A stretch of 64,000 nucleotides of DNA, taken from an uncultured Blastocatellia bacterium. Its GTDB lineage: Bacteria; Acidobacteriota; Blastocatellia; Pyrinomonadales; Pyrinomonadaceae. The translations under genes and the position numbers were made by a program. The notes beneath the pieces are model-generated. The model saw nothing but the letters and a program-made list of their open reading frames with translations. It made no database searches and had not been told where the DNA came from. Positions 19,016-26,733 of this stretch are shown here, piece after piece. Each line of letters opens with the position of its first letter. Position 1 is the stretch's first letter. The stretch lies in NCBI GenBank assembly GCA_946480785.1, contig CAMLLD010000001.1, positions 124,001 through 188,000 on the forward strand. Direction: 5' to 3'.

Positions 19016-19576
19016 CTACTTCACTACCTCGAACTCGAAGTAGAGTTCCTTGCCGCGCATGATCGTGGAGAGATAGAACTCCCAAAACTTTCGCGTGAAC
19101 CGAAATGAAGGCCAGCGCTGATCGAGGTTCACAACGAACTCGACGCCCAGCGCGCGCCAAAGATTCGCGAGACTGACGTGCGTCGTGAGCGGCCGCAGTT
19201 CCGTCGTGGTGTAGAACGGAAACGGCGTTTCGGCCGGCATGAAGCAGGTGAATGAGTAGCTGTTGAAGTGATTGCGATGCGTTGGGTCGGTGGCCCAGTC
19301 GGGGTTCGAATAATGCGGCGTGAGAATCTTGAGTTTGCCGCCGGGCCTCGTGATGCGATGCAACTCGGTGACAAACCCGATCACGTCGGGCACGTGCTCG
19401 ATCACGTGACGACAAACGATCTCTTCAAACTCGTTGTCGTTGAACGGATAAGGAAAGACGCCGAGATCGTGAATGACGTCGGCGTGACTGCGCGGGTTCG
19501 CGTCGATACCGATCGCGCCGGGAAATTTGTTTTGGCCGCAGCCTACGTCCAGAACTCGCTTGGTGGGTTCGGACAT
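19016..19576 (-). CDS. Class I SAM-dependent methyltransferase
   Basis: The 186-residue protein opens with the SAM-binding motif VLDVGCGQNKFPGAIGID (residues about 8-25), followed by the motif II region EFEEIVCRHVIEHV and the motif III region ITRPGGKLKILTP. This is the Methyltransf_11 type Rossmann fold, somewhat short for the family and probably acting on a small molecule or sugar. The substrate is unknown. ATG at 19576. It lies four bases after the DUF512 gene, so the two are coupled; the adjacent export protein gene hints at an envelope-linked role but does not prove it. Confidence 0.8.
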   Translation of the reverse strand: MSEPTKRVLDVGCGQNKFPGAIGIDANPRSHADVIHDLGVFPYPFNDNEFEEIVCRHVIEHVPDVIGFVTELHRITRPGGKLKILTPHYSNPDWATDPTHRNHFNSYSFTCFMPAETPFPFYTTTELRPLTTHVSLANLWRALGVEFVVNLDQRWPSFRFTRKFWEFYLSTIMRGKELYFEFEVVK

Positions 19577-19580
19577 GCGC

Positions 19581-20927
19581 TTAGTTTTTCTGCAACAGCA
19601 AACCAGCGAACTGCTCGAGATTGATCGCGTGAACCGGAACGCCTAACTCTTGCGCGACTTCGCCGAGTCGCATTCCGTCGAGCATGATCTCTTCGTCGCT
19701 CTTCAACATCTGGCGCGGTATCAAAACAAACTCGCCCTTGACTCGCTCGCGCGCCGACAACAGATCGCGTCCGGTTAACAGCCCCGCGACTGAAACATCA
19801 CCGCCGAAGTAACCGTTCTCCACCGGCTCGACGATGAGTCGGCTGCCAAACCGATCGTTCATTTTGTTAACCAGCTTGCGCAGCACCGGCGCGAACAACG
19901 TGCCGGTGAGAATCGTGCCGCTTTTGTGTTTCAAGTTCTTGCTTCCGTCACGCTCGATTCGCTTGGTCACTTTAGCAAACTCATTTACAAACGAGCGGAC
20001 CATGCCGACCCCGTCTTCGATCTGCGGATACTCGCCGTAGTGAGTCGTTGTGGGAATCGCGCGGCCGGCGCGCAGATAAATTTCATCACCAAGCAGCGCG
20101 AAGTTGGTTCCGATCTTAGCGTGCAGTTGGTCCTGAATCGCGGTGACCTGATCGATCACGTCACGACAGAACTCCGGTGTCACTGCGGTGAGCCGCGGAT
20201 CGGTGTTGTAACGGGTCAACCCAAGCGGCACGATCGCGACGCTCGTGATGCGCGGATACTCCGCCGCGAGATCGAAGATCGTTTTGCGCAACACGTCGCC
20301 GTCGTTGATTCGTGGACACAACACGACTTGCGCGTGTACTTCAATGCCCTCATCGAGCAGCCGCGCGAGTTTCCCCGAGATGTCGGCGCGCTGTTTGTCG
20401 ACACCAAGTAAGTAAGCGCGAACGTCGAGGTCCGTGGCGTGTACCGAAACGTATTGCGGCGAGAGGCGTTGCTCGACGATGCGTCGCAGCTCGTCTTCGG
20501 TGATCGACGTGAGCGTCGTGTAGTTTCCGTAGAGAAACGACAGGCGAATATCTTCGTCCTTAATAAAGAGCGACGGTCGCGCGTCGGCGGGATTGCCGTT
20601 GCAGAAACAGAAGATGCACTCATTCGCGCATTGCCGCGGCACGATGTGTTCGAACGTCAGGCCGAAATCTTCACCTTCGCCGCGATCGAGTTCGAGCTCC
20701 CAGTCTTCTCCGTTCTTCTTGCGAACTTCAAGGACGAGGTCGGTTTCGCCGGCCGTGTGAAAGCGAAAGTCGAGATAATCGCGCACCACTCGGCCGTTGA
20801 CCTTAATAATGCGGTCGCCGGCTTCGAGTTCCATGTCAGCGCCGAGGCTCTCGGGCGCGACCTCGGCGATCTCAACGCCGCGGCGGCGAATGTTGGTGAC
20901 GGCTGGTGTAACGGCAAACTCGTACAT
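19581..20927 (-). CDS. DUF512 family protein with PDZ-like N-terminus and Cys-rich radical-SAM-like motif
   Basis: From the ATG at 20927 the protein has about 448 residues. Residues about 8-75 form a PDZ-like domain (GADMELEAGDRIIKVNGRVV). The segment CANECIFCFCNGNP (about 95-108) carries the CxxxCxFC cluster that likely binds an iron-sulfur center, followed by the family hallmark DIRLSFLYGNYTTLT. The C-terminal DUF512 domain ends with a GEFVLIPRQML-type segment. The family is widespread but its reaction is not known. The usual family sequence after the cysteines differs here by the GNP turn. A TTG at 20939 is an alternative start. It shares an operon with the downstream methyltransferase. 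Confidence 0.85.
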   Translation of the reverse strand: MYEFAVTPAVTNIRRRGVEIAEVAPESLGADMELEAGDRIIKVNGRVVRDYLDFRFHTAGETDLVLEVRKKNGEDWELELDRGEGEDFGLTFEHIVPRQCANECIFCFCNGNPADARPSLFIKDEDIRLSFLYGNYTTLTSITEDELRRIVEQRLSPQYVSVHATDLDVRAYLLGVDKQRADISGKLARLLDEGIEVHAQVVLCPRINDGDVLRKTIFDLAAEYPRITSVAIVPLGLTRYNTDPRLTAVTPEFCRDVIDQVTAIQDQLHAKIGTNFALLGDEIYLRAGRAIPTTTHYGEYPQIEDGVGMVRSFVNEFAKVTKRIERDGSKNLKHKSGTILTGTLFAPVLRKLVNKMNDRFGSRLIVEPVENGYFGGDVSVAGLLTGRDLLSARERVKGEFVLIPRQMLKSDEEIMLDGMRLGEVAQELGVPVHAINLEQFAGLLLQKN

Positions 20928-21041
20928 CGTAGTGAACAATTTCGCCCCTCGGCGAAACGCTGAATATAGCAGACGGGCCGGGAACTCGGGAAACTCGCCG
21001 AGATTGAAAGTGTACGTGTAAAGAGCGTGCTGACCCCGGCC

Positions 21042-21851
21042 ATGAAAAAAGTACTGTCAATCACCCTTTTCGCCTGTTCCGTTCTAGCGTCCTTAGTTTC
21101 CGTAAGCGCACAGGAAAGAAACCCCGTAACCGAGATCTACCGCGTCGGCATCGGTGACGTTCTCGACATCCGCTTGCTTAATTCACCTAATAACCGTTCG
21201 ACGCTGTTCACGGTGATGCCCGGCGGCGCAATCGATCTGCCCGTCGCGGGCGGCGCGATCCCTGTTTCGGGTCAAACAACAGACGAAATCCAGGCCCGCA
21301 TCGCGAAGGAACTGAAGCGACGCGCGGTAGACGACAAGGCACAAGTCTCCGTCGGCGTGCGCCAGTACGTGAGTCACTCGGTCATGGTTACGGGTCTGGT
21401 CGTCAATCCCGGCACGCGTTTCCTGCGGCGCGAAGCGGTGCCGTTGTACGTCGTTCTCTCCGAAGCCCAACTGCGCAACGACGCCGGCCGCGTAGTGATT
21501 ATGCGCGAAGGCACAAACGGCGACCCGCTCGAGTTGAGCGACCCGCAAACGCTCAACGTCACGGTTCAATCGGGCGACTTGATCACGGTTTCAAACAAAC
21601 CGCAGGAGTTTTACTACATCGGCGGCCGCGTTGTTTATCCCGGGCAGAAGTCGTTTCAACCGGGAATCACGTTGCTTCAGGCGATTCTGGCGGCGGGCGG
21701 AACGACGCGTCAGCAAAATCTCGTAGAGCTCTCGCGCGCCGGCGCTGACGGCCGGCTGTCCACCGTTTCTTATCGCCTCAAGGACATCAAAGCCGGAACG
21801 ATTGAAGATCCCAGGCTGCAACCCGGCGATCGCATCGAGATTTCCCGGTAA
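21042..21851 (+). CDS. Polysaccharide biosynthesis/export (Wza-like) protein with SLBB domains
   Basis: The 269-residue product has a signal peptide (VLSITLFACSVLASLVSVSAQ) with Cys at about residue 12, which may make it a lipoprotein or just a signal-peptide residue. Residues about 33-115 are the Poly_export domain (YRVGIGDVLDIRLL). Two SLBB-like units follow (SHSVMVTGLVVNPGTRFL and YYIGGRVVYPGQKSFQ, then LLQAILAAGGTTRQQ). Such proteins form the outer-membrane or periplasmic channel for capsule or exopolysaccharide. It stands ahead of the glycan gene block on the other strand. I chose the ATG at 21042 over the GTG at 21027, because it starts the signal peptide directly. Confidence 0.9.
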   Translation: MKKVLSITLFACSVLASLVSVSAQERNPVTEIYRVGIGDVLDIRLLNSPNNRSTLFTVMPGGAIDLPVAGGAIPVSGQTTDEIQARIAKELKRRAVDDKAQVSVGVRQYVSHSVMVTGLVVNPGTRFLRREAVPLYVVLSEAQLRNDAGRVVIMREGTNGDPLELSDPQTLNVTVQSGDLITVSNKPQEFYYIGGRVVYPGQKSFQPGITLLQAILAAGGTTRQQNLVELSRAGADGRLSTVSYRLKDIKAGTIEDPRLQPGDRIEISR

Positions 21852-21875
21852 TTACCACAAATATCCGCAATTTTA

Positions 21876-21905
21876 TTGACAATCCAAGCTCCTCTTTGCT
21901 AGTAC
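21876..21905 (+). promoter_or_regulatory. Possible sigma70-type promoter ahead of the small membrane protein cluster
   Basis: TTGACA (21876-21881) and TAGTAC (21900-21905) are 18 bp apart. The first hexamer is perfect, the second shares the first two bases and is weak. The expected start point would fall at the ATG of the next gene (21913), which would make its mRNA leaderless; no good ribosome-binding site is visible there. Confidence 0.4.
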
Positions 21906-21912
21906 AGGCGCG

Positions 21913-22386
21913 ATGAATAACAAACTGAAACCCGCACTGCTCGGCGGCTTAATTGTCGGCATCCTATCCGCCCTTCCGTTTATCAGCGCCTGCTGCTGCA
22001 TCTGGGCCATCGGCGGCGGTGTCGTCGCGGGTATGCTCTACATCAAGAGTTCCCCGACCCAGGTCCTGCCTGGCGACGGCGCGGTCGTCGGGGCTTTGTC
22101 CGGAATTGTCGGCGCCGTGATTTATCTACTTCTCGGTCTGCCCATCGCGTTTCTGCGCGGGACCGCTGATGTCGAAGCGCAGTTGACGCGATCGGGAGTG
22201 CATTTGCCTTTCACGGGCACGGTGCTGTTGCTCGTCGGTGGACTCATGACCGCCGTGGCTTTAGTCGTACTGGCGACAGGCGGCGGACTTTTGTCGGTGC
22301 CGATCTTCGAAAAACGGAAAGCAGGTGGACCACCGGCCCCGCCACCACCGAACATGGGCGGCGGACCAGGCTCGTACGCTGCCTGA
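21913..22386 (+). CDS. Small four-helix membrane protein of unknown function
   Basis: The 157-residue protein has hydrophobic segments at about 10-28, 30-48, 60-82 and 100-130, with an unusual ACCCIW cysteine run inside the second, and a Pro/Gly-rich cytoplasmic tail (GPPAPPPPNMGGGPGS). The Gly-rich helices resemble DUF4199/DUF5518-type small membrane proteins, but I cannot name a family with confidence. It is the first of four co-directional small envelope genes (CD225, TM2 and DUF2752 follow), which together look like an envelope stress or trafficking module. Confidence 0.65.
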   Translation: MNNKLKPALLGGLIVGILSALPFISACCCIWAIGGGVVAGMLYIKSSPTQVLPGDGAVVGALSGIVGAVIYLLLGLPIAFLRGTADVEAQLTRSGVHLPFTGTVLLLVGGLMTAVALVVLATGGGLLSVPIFEKRKAGGPPAPPPPNMGGGPGSYAA

Positions 22387-22452
22387 TGTAACTGAGCTCT
22401 ACCTAATTCAATTCGGCTGAAATACTACAAAACTGTTTTCAGGAGAAACTGA

Positions 22453-22764
22453 ATGTCTCAAGACTGGACTCCCCCACCCGCAAGCGGTGCAACCACCAGC
22501 GTTTCAAACTTCCTGGTGCCCGCGATCATTTCGCTGTTCTGTTGTTTGCCACTCGGCATCGTCGCAGTTATCTTTGCTGCTCAAGTCAATGGTAAGGTCC
22601 AGGCTGGCGACATCGCAGGCGCGCAGGACAGTGCGAAGAAAGCGAAGCTGTTCAGCTTCATTTCTATCGGCCTCGGGCTCGCGGCGATCATCTGCTACGT
22701 GCTGTTTTGGGTGATCCTGGGCGTAGGCCTTAGCCTGAGTAGCCCCACGAATTACAACGGTTAA
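22453..22764 (+). CDS. CD225/dispanin family membrane protein
   Basis: This 103-residue protein has a short Pro/Thr-rich start, then a first hydrophobic segment (residues about 20-45, LVPAIISLFCCLPLGIVAVIFAAQV), a conserved loop NGKVQAGDIAGAQDSAKKAK and a second transmembrane helix (about 68-95). The CCLPLGIVA plus small-residue loop pattern is typical of the CD225 family (related to interferon-induced transmembrane proteins). AGGAGA precedes the ATG at 22453. In bacteria these proteins often sit next to TM2 and DUF2752 genes, as here; their function is not established. Confidence 0.88.
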   Translation: MSQDWTPPPASGATTSVSNFLVPAIISLFCCLPLGIVAVIFAAQVNGKVQAGDIAGAQDSAKKAKLFSFISIGLGLAAIICYVLFWVILGVGLSLSSPTNYNG

Positions 22765-22793
22765 AATCGAACTTAGTCGGAGACGTCAAAGAG

Positions 22794-23183
22794 ATGAGCA
22801 GATACTGCACGAAGTGCGGCGCGGTCAACGATGACACAGCACAGTATTGTACGAACTGCCAGGCGCCGTTAACTGCACCGGTGGGTGGCGGCTATCAACC
22901 GATGCAGTCTGTGAATCAAGGCGCGGGCGCGATGACTGACTGGAAGGCGATGGGCGCCGACAAGAAGATCACCGCGGGTATCTGCGCGATTCTCGTCGGC
23001 TGGCTGGGCGTGCACAAGTTCATCCTCGGCTACACGACCGAGGGCGTGATTCAACTCGTGCTCGGCATCCTCACCTGCGGTCTCACGAACATCATCAGCA
23101 TCGTCGAGGGCGTCATCTATCTGACCAAGTCGGACGAAGAGTTTGTGAGGACGTACATTCAGAACAAGAAGGGCTGGTTCTAG
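22794..23183 (+). CDS. TM2 domain protein with N-terminal zinc ribbon
   Basis: The 129-residue product begins with a zinc ribbon, CTKCG-x9-CTNCQ (residues 5-24), and then a Gln/Gly linker. A TM2 domain (about 55-120) follows: KKITAGICAILVGWLGVHKF, the glycine-rich turn and the ILTCGLTNIISIVEGVIYL hairpin. TM2 proteins are small membrane proteins of unclear function. A GGAG site lies upstream of the ATG. It is the third gene of the small membrane protein cluster, 29 bp after the CD225 gene. Confidence 0.88.
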   Translation: MSRYCTKCGAVNDDTAQYCTNCQAPLTAPVGGGYQPMQSVNQGAGAMTDWKAMGADKKITAGICAILVGWLGVHKFILGYTTEGVIQLVLGILTCGLTNIISIVEGVIYLTKSDEEFVRTYIQNKKGWF

Positions 23184-23200
23184 TTTTATAAATCCCACCG

Positions 23201-23629
23201 ATGCAGTCGGTGCGTGGTGTGGTGATGCCGACTGAATTCATGTACCGGCGTTCAACCGTCGCCGGAATCTGGTTACTGCTAATCGCGGGCTCGGTTTATT
23301 TGTACGTCTTCGAGCCGGGCCGTTCGGGTTTCTTCCCGCCGTGCATGTTTCGCCTCCTGACCGGCTTGCAGTGTCCGGGTTGCGGCAGCACGCGTGCGGT
23401 TCACCAAATCGTTCACGGACACTTCGCGGCTGCGTTCATGCTCAACCCGCTGCTCCTGCTCGCGCTGCCGTTTTTGGTTTTCGCCTTTCTGCGTTACAGC
23501 GCGATCGTGCTGCAGGGCAGCGTGCCGCAAAAGAACTCTCTGCACCCGCGGTACATTTACGCAATCTTCTTCATCGTGATGGGCTTCTGGATCTTCCGCA
23601 ACACGCCCTTCTACCCTTTTGTTTCTTGA
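23201..23629 (+). CDS. DUF2752 domain-containing membrane protein
   Basis: The protein has 142 residues from the ATG at 23201; ATG codons at 23225 and 23240 are possible alternatives. A first hydrophobic segment (about 22-40) is followed by the DUF2752 signature CMFRLLTGLQCPGCGSTRA with its CPGCG metal-like motif, then HGHFAAAFMLNPLLLLALP and a last transmembrane helix. The family is linked to TM2 and CD225 genes in many bacteria and may take part in membrane-stress responses, but that is only association. The gene starts 17 bases after the TM2 gene. Confidence 0.87.
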   Translation: MQSVRGVVMPTEFMYRRSTVAGIWLLLIAGSVYLYVFEPGRSGFFPPCMFRLLTGLQCPGCGSTRAVHQIVHGHFAAAFMLNPLLLLALPFLVFAFLRYSAIVLQGSVPQKNSLHPRYIYAIFFIVMGFWIFRNTPFYPFVS

Positions 23630-23712
23630 CGCCCGCCCCTTTGTCGCTTATAAAGAGGGCCTAATTCGCCCCATTCCTCATCGCCGTTAGTTTTCCGAGC
23701 TGAGGTAATCGC

Positions 23713-23919
23713 ATGCACGGTCTAACCCCCGGACAGTGGTATCTTCGTTTTACGTGTAAGCACTGTGGGGCGAAACAGGTCCTTTTCGCTGATTTGTCGC
23801 GCGGCGAGGCGCGCATCCGGGCGACGTACGTTGTGGAATGCACGAGCTGTCTGCACAAAGGCGCGTACGATGCTGACGACATCGAACGCTATCAGCACCC
23901 CCCGGATCAGGCAGACTGA
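23713..23919 (+). CDS. Small zinc-ribbon-like protein
   Basis: The 68-residue protein carries two CxxC-type pairs, CKHCG (residues 15-19) and CTSCL (43-47), spaced like a zinc ribbon, with an acidic C-terminus (YDADDIERYQHPPDQAD). A GAGGT site lies ten bases upstream of the ATG. I do not recognise a named family; it may bind a metal and act as a regulator or RNA-binding ribbon. Its end overlaps the convergent O-antigen-ligase-like gene by 13 bp. Confidence 0.65.
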   Translation: MHGLTPGQWYLRFTCKHCGAKQVLFADLSRGEARIRATYVVECTSCLHKGAYDADDIERYQHPPDQAD

Positions 23920-25445
23920 ACCTCGCCGCGCACGATGCTGTTCACGGCAAGAGTCAGGCCCATGATGAAGTAAAAGACGGTGACGACTTCGGAGTCGCCC
24001 CAGTTGTAATGGACCAGGCCGCTCGCGAAGAAGCCGACGAGGCCGCCGAGCGCGCCGAGCGCGATCCCGCGCACTTCACTCGAGCCGTCTATCCTGATCA
24101 AGCCGACGAGCATCCGGCCATATACGCCGAGCAAAATAAGCCACACGATCAGCGCGGGCACGCCGCGTTCGAGCGCGATCTGCAGAAGGTTTGAGTGCAT
24201 GTGACCGATCGGCAGACGTCCGTTATCAAACAAGCCCCACTCGCGCCAATGTCCTTTGATCGAATCCATGCCGATGCCGACAAGCAGATGCCGCGGGCTG
24301 CTGACGAGTAGTTGAAAACCTTCGCGCCAAACCGTCTCGCGCCAACTCGTCGATTGATCTTTTGCATCGACAAAGCCGACGTTGCGCTTCATCTGCAACA
24401 GGATCACGCCGCCGAGAATAAGTGGAATCGCGCACGCAGCCGCGATCAGCAACGTGCGCCGCGAAACACTCAGAGAAAGCATTACGGCAGCGGACAGTGC
24501 AAAGCCGATCCACGACGCGCGCGTCACCGTGAGGGCGAGCGCAAACACGAGTCCCACCACCGCAGAAAACAACAACGCGCCGTACAAACTCCGCTTCCGC
24601 TCTGCCGCCAAAAACAATCCAAACGCCAGCGAGGCGATCAGTTGCAACACTTCCGCATACGTGACCCAGTGGCCGTAAAATCCCGTCGCCCGCCAGTCAC
24701 GGCCGCGCGACCAACCGCTGATTCCTAACTGGGCCTCGGCCGTGTTGCCTGGCAATAATTTCCCGCGCGGTACTTCCAACACCGGCATCCACTCCACGCG
24801 ATAAATGCTGACTTTCGCCGTTCCCGAGGTGGCGCTGTTCGTCGTTCCCGATCCGCCCGCTGCGAGCGCTGCCGCAAGTTCATCCGGATTTCCGATCGGC
24901 TTTCCATCCACTTCCCACACCGTGTCACCATCGACGATCGGCGTCGGCTGTTGCACGGTGCGCGTGTGAAAGACCGCTTTCGCCAACGGACTCTCCGCAC
25001 TCACGCCCTGCACCTTCACGCCGCGTCCGAACGCAAACTCTCCCGCGGTCAGCAGCACGTTGATCATGCACGAACCGATCAGCGTCAACGCGAGCACGTG
25101 GACCAAGCGCAGCCGCCGAACGTTCTGGGCCACGAGATAGACGATCGTGAAGAGACTCGCGCCGCGCATCTTGCCGATCGACACGATCGGGCTGTAGGAA
25201 AACACGCCCGACACGCCACTCAACACAAAGAAGCCGAGCAGCCAGTAGTCCACCGGCGTGCGAAAGAGTTTGGGCCGCGGATGAAGAGCAAACCGCAGCA
25301 CCCAGAACAAAAGTCCGAGCAGCCAAAAAGTTTGCGTGGCGGCGATCGAGTGCGGCGCGAAGACGGCGATGAGAAAAATGCAGCCGACGATGGCGCGTTC
25401 GCACCACCCTGATAGTCCGCGATTCGAGATCTGCGACGTCTGCAT
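23907..25445 (-). CDS. O-antigen ligase/polymerase family (Wzy/WaaL-like) with PDZ-like periplasmic insert
   Basis: The 512-residue protein has about ten hydrophobic segments. The ligase-like part follows residue 250: RATGFYGHWVTYAEVL, the TRASWIGFALSAAVMLSLS segment, HMHSNLLQIALERG near 410-425 with its conserved histidines, and further helices to the end. Between the N-terminal helices (to about 135) and this part, residues about 150-230 hold an insert whose IVDGDTVWEVDGKPIGNPDE stretch resembles the PDZ fold, followed by a Gly/Ser/Thr-rich run. It is probably periplasmic and might recruit a partner. The likely role is to polymerise or ligate the polysaccharide made by the neighbouring genes. 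ATG at 25445. Confidence 0.83.
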   Translation of the reverse strand: MQTSQISNRGLSGWCERAIVGCIFLIAVFAPHSIAATQTFWLLGLLFWVLRFALHPRPKLFRTPVDYWLLGFFVLSGVSGVFSYSPIVSIGKMRGASLFTIVYLVAQNVRRLRLVHVLALTLIGSCMINVLLTAGEFAFGRGVKVQGVSAESPLAKAVFHTRTVQQPTPIVDGDTVWEVDGKPIGNPDELAAALAAGGSGTTNSATSGTAKVSIYRVEWMPVLEVPRGKLLPGNTAEAQLGISGWSRGRDWRATGFYGHWVTYAEVLQLIASLAFGLFLAAERKRSLYGALLFSAVVGLVFALALTVTRASWIGFALSAAVMLSLSVSRRTLLIAAACAIPLILGGVILLQMKRNVGFVDAKDQSTSWRETVWREGFQLLVSSPRHLLVGIGMDSIKGHWREWGLFDNGRLPIGHMHSNLLQIALERGVPALIVWLILLGVYGRMLVGLIRIDGSSEVRGIALGALGGLVGFFASGLVHYNWGDSEVVTVFYFIMGLTLAVNSIVRGEVQSA

Positions 25446-25488
25446 TAAAATGTTCGCGGTCTAATATATTCCATCCAAAGGTAAATGC

Positions 25489-26733
25489 ATGCGTCGAATC
25501 ATTGTTGCGCTGGTGTTTTGTGCCTCTGTTTGTGCTTTGGCGAGTACGACCTGGTCCCAATCGGGCTCACCTGCCGACGAAGTAAAAGCGATTCAGGAAG
25601 ACGCGCGCGTCGCGGCGGCGTTTGCGCACATCGACCAGGACCGCGACGCGATCCTGCGCGAGTGGATCGCAATCACGGAAATCAACGCGCCGTCGAAACA
25701 CGAACAGGAGCGCGCGAAGTATCTCGAAAGTCTGCTGCGAAAATACAAGCTCGACATTCGTTACGACTCCGCCGGCAATCTCATCGCGACGCGCAAAGGC
25801 ACCGCCGGCAAGCCGGTCACAGTTTTCGACGCGCACATGGACACGGTCTTTCAACCGGGCTTGAAGATCAAAGCGACCGTTCGCGACGGACGCGTCTACG
25901 CGCCCGGCATCGGTGACGACACGCGCAACATCGAGGCGCTGCTAGCGACGATTCGCGCGCTCGACGCAGCAAACATCAAGACCAAAGGCGATCTCGTTTT
26001 TGTTTTCACGACCGACGAAGAAGCCGGCATGACCGGCGCCAAGCAGTACACTAAAGACAACAAGGGCCTGGTTGATTATTACGTCGCGCTCGACGGCGGC
26101 TACGAAGGCTTCACTTACGCCGGCATCGGCATCAACTGGTATCGCCATCATTTCATTGGCCCCGGCGGTCACACACGTTCGCGGACGCCGCCGTATTCGG
26201 CGTCGCTGCCACTCGCGCGCGCCATCTCGCGCATTTACGACTTGAAAGTGCCGTCGAATCCGTCGTCGAACTTGAACATCGGCATGTTGGGCGGTTCGGA
26301 AGTGGTGAACGCAAAAGCTTCCGATGCGTGGTTCACGGTTGACTTGCGCTCGACGAGCAACGAAGTGATCGCCGATCTCGAGAAACAGATCGCGACGATT
26401 CTTGATGAAGAAGCAAAGCGCGTGGGAATGACCGTGAAGACTGACGTGATCTCTGCGTCGCCCGCGGCGGTGTTGCCGGGCAATCGCGATTCGCAGCTCG
26501 TGAAGATCGCCGAAGCAGTTCATCGCGCGATGGGCTTCAATCCGCCGATCGGAAACGCCGGTTCAAACAATTCAAGCGCCGCGCTGCTGCAAGGTATCAC
26601 TTCGATTTCCACCGGCGCTGGACCATGCGACGACTCACACGCGTTGACGGAAAACTGCGAGATCGAACCGCTCTACAAAGGCATCAAGAAGATTCTGTTG
26701 CTGGAAGTGGCGCTGGCGGGTTTAAGTCAATAG
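25489..26733 (+). CDS. Secreted M20/M25/M40-family metallo-peptidase
   Basis: This 414-residue product has a signal peptide (MRRIIVALVFCASVCALA, cleavage near TTWSQS). The M20 core shows VFDAHMDTVF (zinc-binding His and the catalytic Asp two residues later), GIGDDTRNIEALLA (bridging Asp), TTDEEAGMTGAK (general-base and metal Glu pair) and a dimerisation insert around residues 220-330. The C-terminal GAGPCDDSHALTENCEI holds the last metal-site histidine. Peptidase-T-like aminopeptidases are the nearest relatives I recognise; the substrate is likely a peptide in the periplasm. It stands alone and rightward within the glycan block, and its end overlaps the sugar transferase gene by 7 bp. Confidence 0.87.
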   Translation: MRRIIVALVFCASVCALASTTWSQSGSPADEVKAIQEDARVAAAFAHIDQDRDAILREWIAITEINAPSKHEQERAKYLESLLRKYKLDIRYDSAGNLIATRKGTAGKPVTVFDAHMDTVFQPGLKIKATVRDGRVYAPGIGDDTRNIEALLATIRALDAANIKTKGDLVFVFTTDEEAGMTGAKQYTKDNKGLVDYYVALDGGYEGFTYAGIGINWYRHHFIGPGGHTRSRTPPYSASLPLARAISRIYDLKVPSNPSSNLNIGMLGGSEVVNAKASDAWFTVDLRSTSNEVIADLEKQIATILDEEAKRVGMTVKTDVISASPAAVLPGNRDSQLVKIAEAVHRAMGFNPPIGNAGSNNSSAALLQGITSISTGAGPCDDSHALTENCEIEPLYKGIKKILLLEVALAGLSQ

